DNA from: Acidobacteriaceae bacterium
Lineage (GTDB): Bacteria; Acidobacteriota; Terriglobia; Bryobacterales; Bryobacteraceae
Assembly (NCBI GenBank): GCA_019233755.1
Contig: JAFAMD010000055.1
Span: 107,168-171,167 of the forward strand
Reading direction: 5' to 3'
Length of the DNA stretch: 64,000 bases
Shown here: positions 62,506-64,000 of the stretch, piece after piece
Layout of the letters: every line of letters begins with the position of its first letter
Position numbering within the stretch: the stretch's first letter is position 1
Translations under genes and position numbers: made by a program
The notes under the pieces: generated by a model
What the model was told of the DNA's origin: nothing
What the model saw: the letters and a program-made list of their open reading frames with translations, nothing else
Database searches by the model: none

Positions 62506-63186
62506 ATGAGAAAAACAAACTTCGCCATCCTGGCTCTCTGTCTGGCATTGGCTTCCCCGCTCTTTGCGCAGAAGAAAGAGGACGAACGTCTGGCGAATTC
62601 GGCAAGGGTTCTGCAGGCAATTACGGGTGAAAAGGGCGTCCCGGTCCCGATCCTCCAGGAAGCTGCCTGTGTGGCGGTCTATCCGAGTGTCAAGAAAGTA
62701 GCAGTCGGCATTGGGGGCAGCTATGGGCGAGGCGTCCTTGTGTGTCGTAAGGGCGCCAAGATGGACGGGCCGTGGGGCGCGCCTGCGATGTATTCGCTCG
62801 ACACCGCCAGTCTCGGCGTGCAATTGGGTTCTTCGGCAACTGACTATGTGCTGGTTGTTCTGAGCAACGATGCTGCCGAGACGGTCATCAAAGGCAAGAC
62901 CAAACTTGGATCCAATGCCTCTGTCGCCGCCGGACCCACTGGTGCGACTGCGGCCGGGTTCAGTCCGCAGGCAACCATTCTGACTTACTCGCGAACCAAG
63001 GGCGTGTTCGCCGGCGTGTCCTTGGCGGGAGCATCGGTGGACGACGATAAGGACGCCAACAAAAACCTGTATGGCAAAGAAATGAGCGCCCAGGAAATTG
63101 TAACCGGCGAAACAGCGGTTCCCACGTCCGGTGAGGCGTTGGTGAGCTTCCTCCAAAAGACCGCGCCTACTCGCAATACGATCTAG
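62506..63186 (+). CDS. Secreted SYLF-domain (YSC84-like) lipid-binding protein
   Basis: Protein of 226 residues with a signal peptide (FAILALCLALASPLFAQ) and one SYLF/Ysc84 domain: ERLANSARVLQAITGEKG, ILQEAACVAVYPSVKKVAVGIGGSYGRGVLVCRKG and WGAPAMYSLDTASLGVQLGSSATDYVLVVLS. Bacterial SYLF proteins are exported and bind lipids; their role is not settled. AAGGAG lies nine bases before the ATG. Monocistronic, with a possible structured leader. Confidence 0.92.
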   Translation: MRKTNFAILALCLALASPLFAQKKEDERLANSARVLQAITGEKGVPVPILQEAACVAVYPSVKKVAVGIGGSYGRGVLVCRKGAKMDGPWGAPAMYSLDTASLGVQLGSSATDYVLVVLSNDAAETVIKGKTKLGSNASVAAGPTGATAAGFSPQATILTYSRTKGVFAGVSLAGASVDDDKDANKNLYGKEMSAQEIVTGETAVPTSGEALVSFLQKTAPTRNTI

Positions 63187-63408
63187 TTCCGTTGGAGCGT
63201 ACACAGTCCGTGAAACAGCGGACCGTCCTAGCCCTTTGAGGACCGGTCACGTCCGGGCCAACCTCTACCAAGCTTTTTTAGGAACGAGCCGCCAGCGGAT
63301 GCATCAAAACCGCCGCAGGAGTCTATCTCGGTTTGATGCTGATTTGTGCCTGCCTGACTGCTGACGCACGCTTCAGCATCAAGACGAAAGACGGAAGGAA
63401 GACACAAG

Positions 63409-64000
63409 ATGCCCCCAGTGACTACTGATCCGGAAACCGCGAGGCTGCAGGAAGCCCGCACGTCGAATATACCTTGGAAAAAGTGGGGTCCCTACCTGAG
63501 CGAGCGCCAGTGGGGAACGGTCCGCGAAGACTATAGTCTCGATGGCAACGCCTGGGACTACTTCAGCCACGATCAGGCCCGCTCCCGTGCATATCACTGG
63601 GGTGAGGACGGCCTGGCGGGGATCAGCGACGACAAGCAGTTACTGTGCTTCAGTCTGGCCCTGTGGAATGGCAAGGATCCCATCCTCAAGGAACGCGCCT
63701 TCGGCCTGACCAACAGTGAGGGAAACCACGGCGAGGATGTAAAGGAATACTACTTCTACGTCGATAGCACGCCCACCCACTCGTACATGAAATATCTGTA
63801 CAAGTACCCTCAGGCCGCCTACCCTTACGAGGACCTCGTCCGGACCAACCGGCAGCGCAACCGCTTCGACATGGAGTATGAGCTAATCGATACCGGCATC
63901 TTCAATGAGGATCGCTACTTCGACGTCTTCGTCGAGTATGCCAAGGGTACGCCGGAAGACCTGCTCATCCAGATCAGTGTGTACAATCGCGGGCCTGCGC
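63409..64000 (+). CDS. GH63-like glucosidase (MGH1-like), N-terminal part (cut by window end)
   Basis: The frame from ATG 63409 stays open for 197 codons to the window edge. It begins with [20 protein letters not shown] and has [30 protein letters not shown] and [20 protein letters not shown], which match the N-terminus of a large bacterial glucosidase group (mannosyl-oligosaccharide-glucosidase-like, about 880 residues when whole). No signal peptide, so it is cytoplasmic. GGAAGG lies about 11 bases before the ATG. The catalytic half is outside the window. The gap 63187-63408 shows no gene. Confidence 0.88.
   Translation, partial: MPPVTTDPETARLQEARTSNIPWKKWGPYLSERQWGTVREDYSLDGNAWDYFSHDQARSRAYHWGEDGLAGISDDKQLLCFSLALWNGKDPILKERAFGLTNSEGNHGEDVKEYYFYVDSTPTHSYMKYLYKYPQAAYPYEDLVRTNRQRNRFDMEYELIDTGIFNEDRYFDVFVEYAKGTPEDLLIQISVYNRGPA

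Noticed and set aside
62377..63204. Minus-strand open frame of 275 codons opposite the SYLF gene
   Set aside because: The plus strand has a full SYLF domain, signal peptide and ribosome binding site; the minus frame is a shadow.

Overview
The window looks like a chromosomal segment of a GC-rich member of the Acidobacteriota, probably near Bryobacterales/Solibacter. This is inference from gene content: a PadR regulator next to an ADOP-type ABC permease, an exosortase/PEP-CTERM exopolysaccharide locus, an alternative complex III plus caa3 oxidase operon, secreted BNR and DinB proteins, and a TonB-like/DUF6438/ankyrin protein. I saw no rRNA, tRNA, CRISPR array or insertion sequence.

Positions 1-20700 (plus strand) are an exopolysaccharide locus. 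It encodes nine glycosyltransferases (the first cut by the window edge), a Wzy/O-antigen-ligase-like membrane protein, an NAD-dependent sugar epimerase, a NodU/CmcH carbamoyltransferase, an exosortase with its EpsI partner, a TPR lipoprotein, a small PEP-CTERM protein that is probably the exosortase substrate, and a WecA/TagO-type initiating sugar-phosphate transferase with an extra C-terminal domain. Many genes overlap by ATGA or GTGA. The block ends with a secreted protein built of eight exact 32-residue repeats, each with two cysteines.

Positions 20700-28110 hold two divergent secreted giants. One resembles a phage tail fibre but has a signal peptide. The other is a 1600-residue protein with phage-tail-like modules and a heparinase II/III-like fold. 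With the exopolysaccharide genes beside them they could form a surface-glycan assembly, binding and cleavage system; this is the most novel part of the window. Positions 28190-32370 hold a small putative zinc-binding protein, a secreted DinB-like protein and a large BNR/sortilin-type protein, closed by a bidirectional terminator.

Positions 32395-45040 (minus strand) are a respiratory operon: ActABCDEF (alternative complex III), a small membrane protein, SCO1 and CoxBACD. It should carry electrons from quinol through c-type haems to an A2-type caa3 oxidase.

Positions 45077-54860 are mixed: an ABC permease gene broken by several frameshifts behind a PadR regulator, a Tat-exported cellulase-like glycosidase, a truncated duplicate of a VOC gene about 2.3 kb from the intact copy, a DUF1330 protein, an ankyrin protein whose 5' end looks damaged, a secreted protein of unknown function and a type III polyketide synthase. 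Positions 54927-64000 hold a large hybrid two-component sensor, dprA, topA, a SYLF-domain protein and the start of a GH63-like glucosidase.
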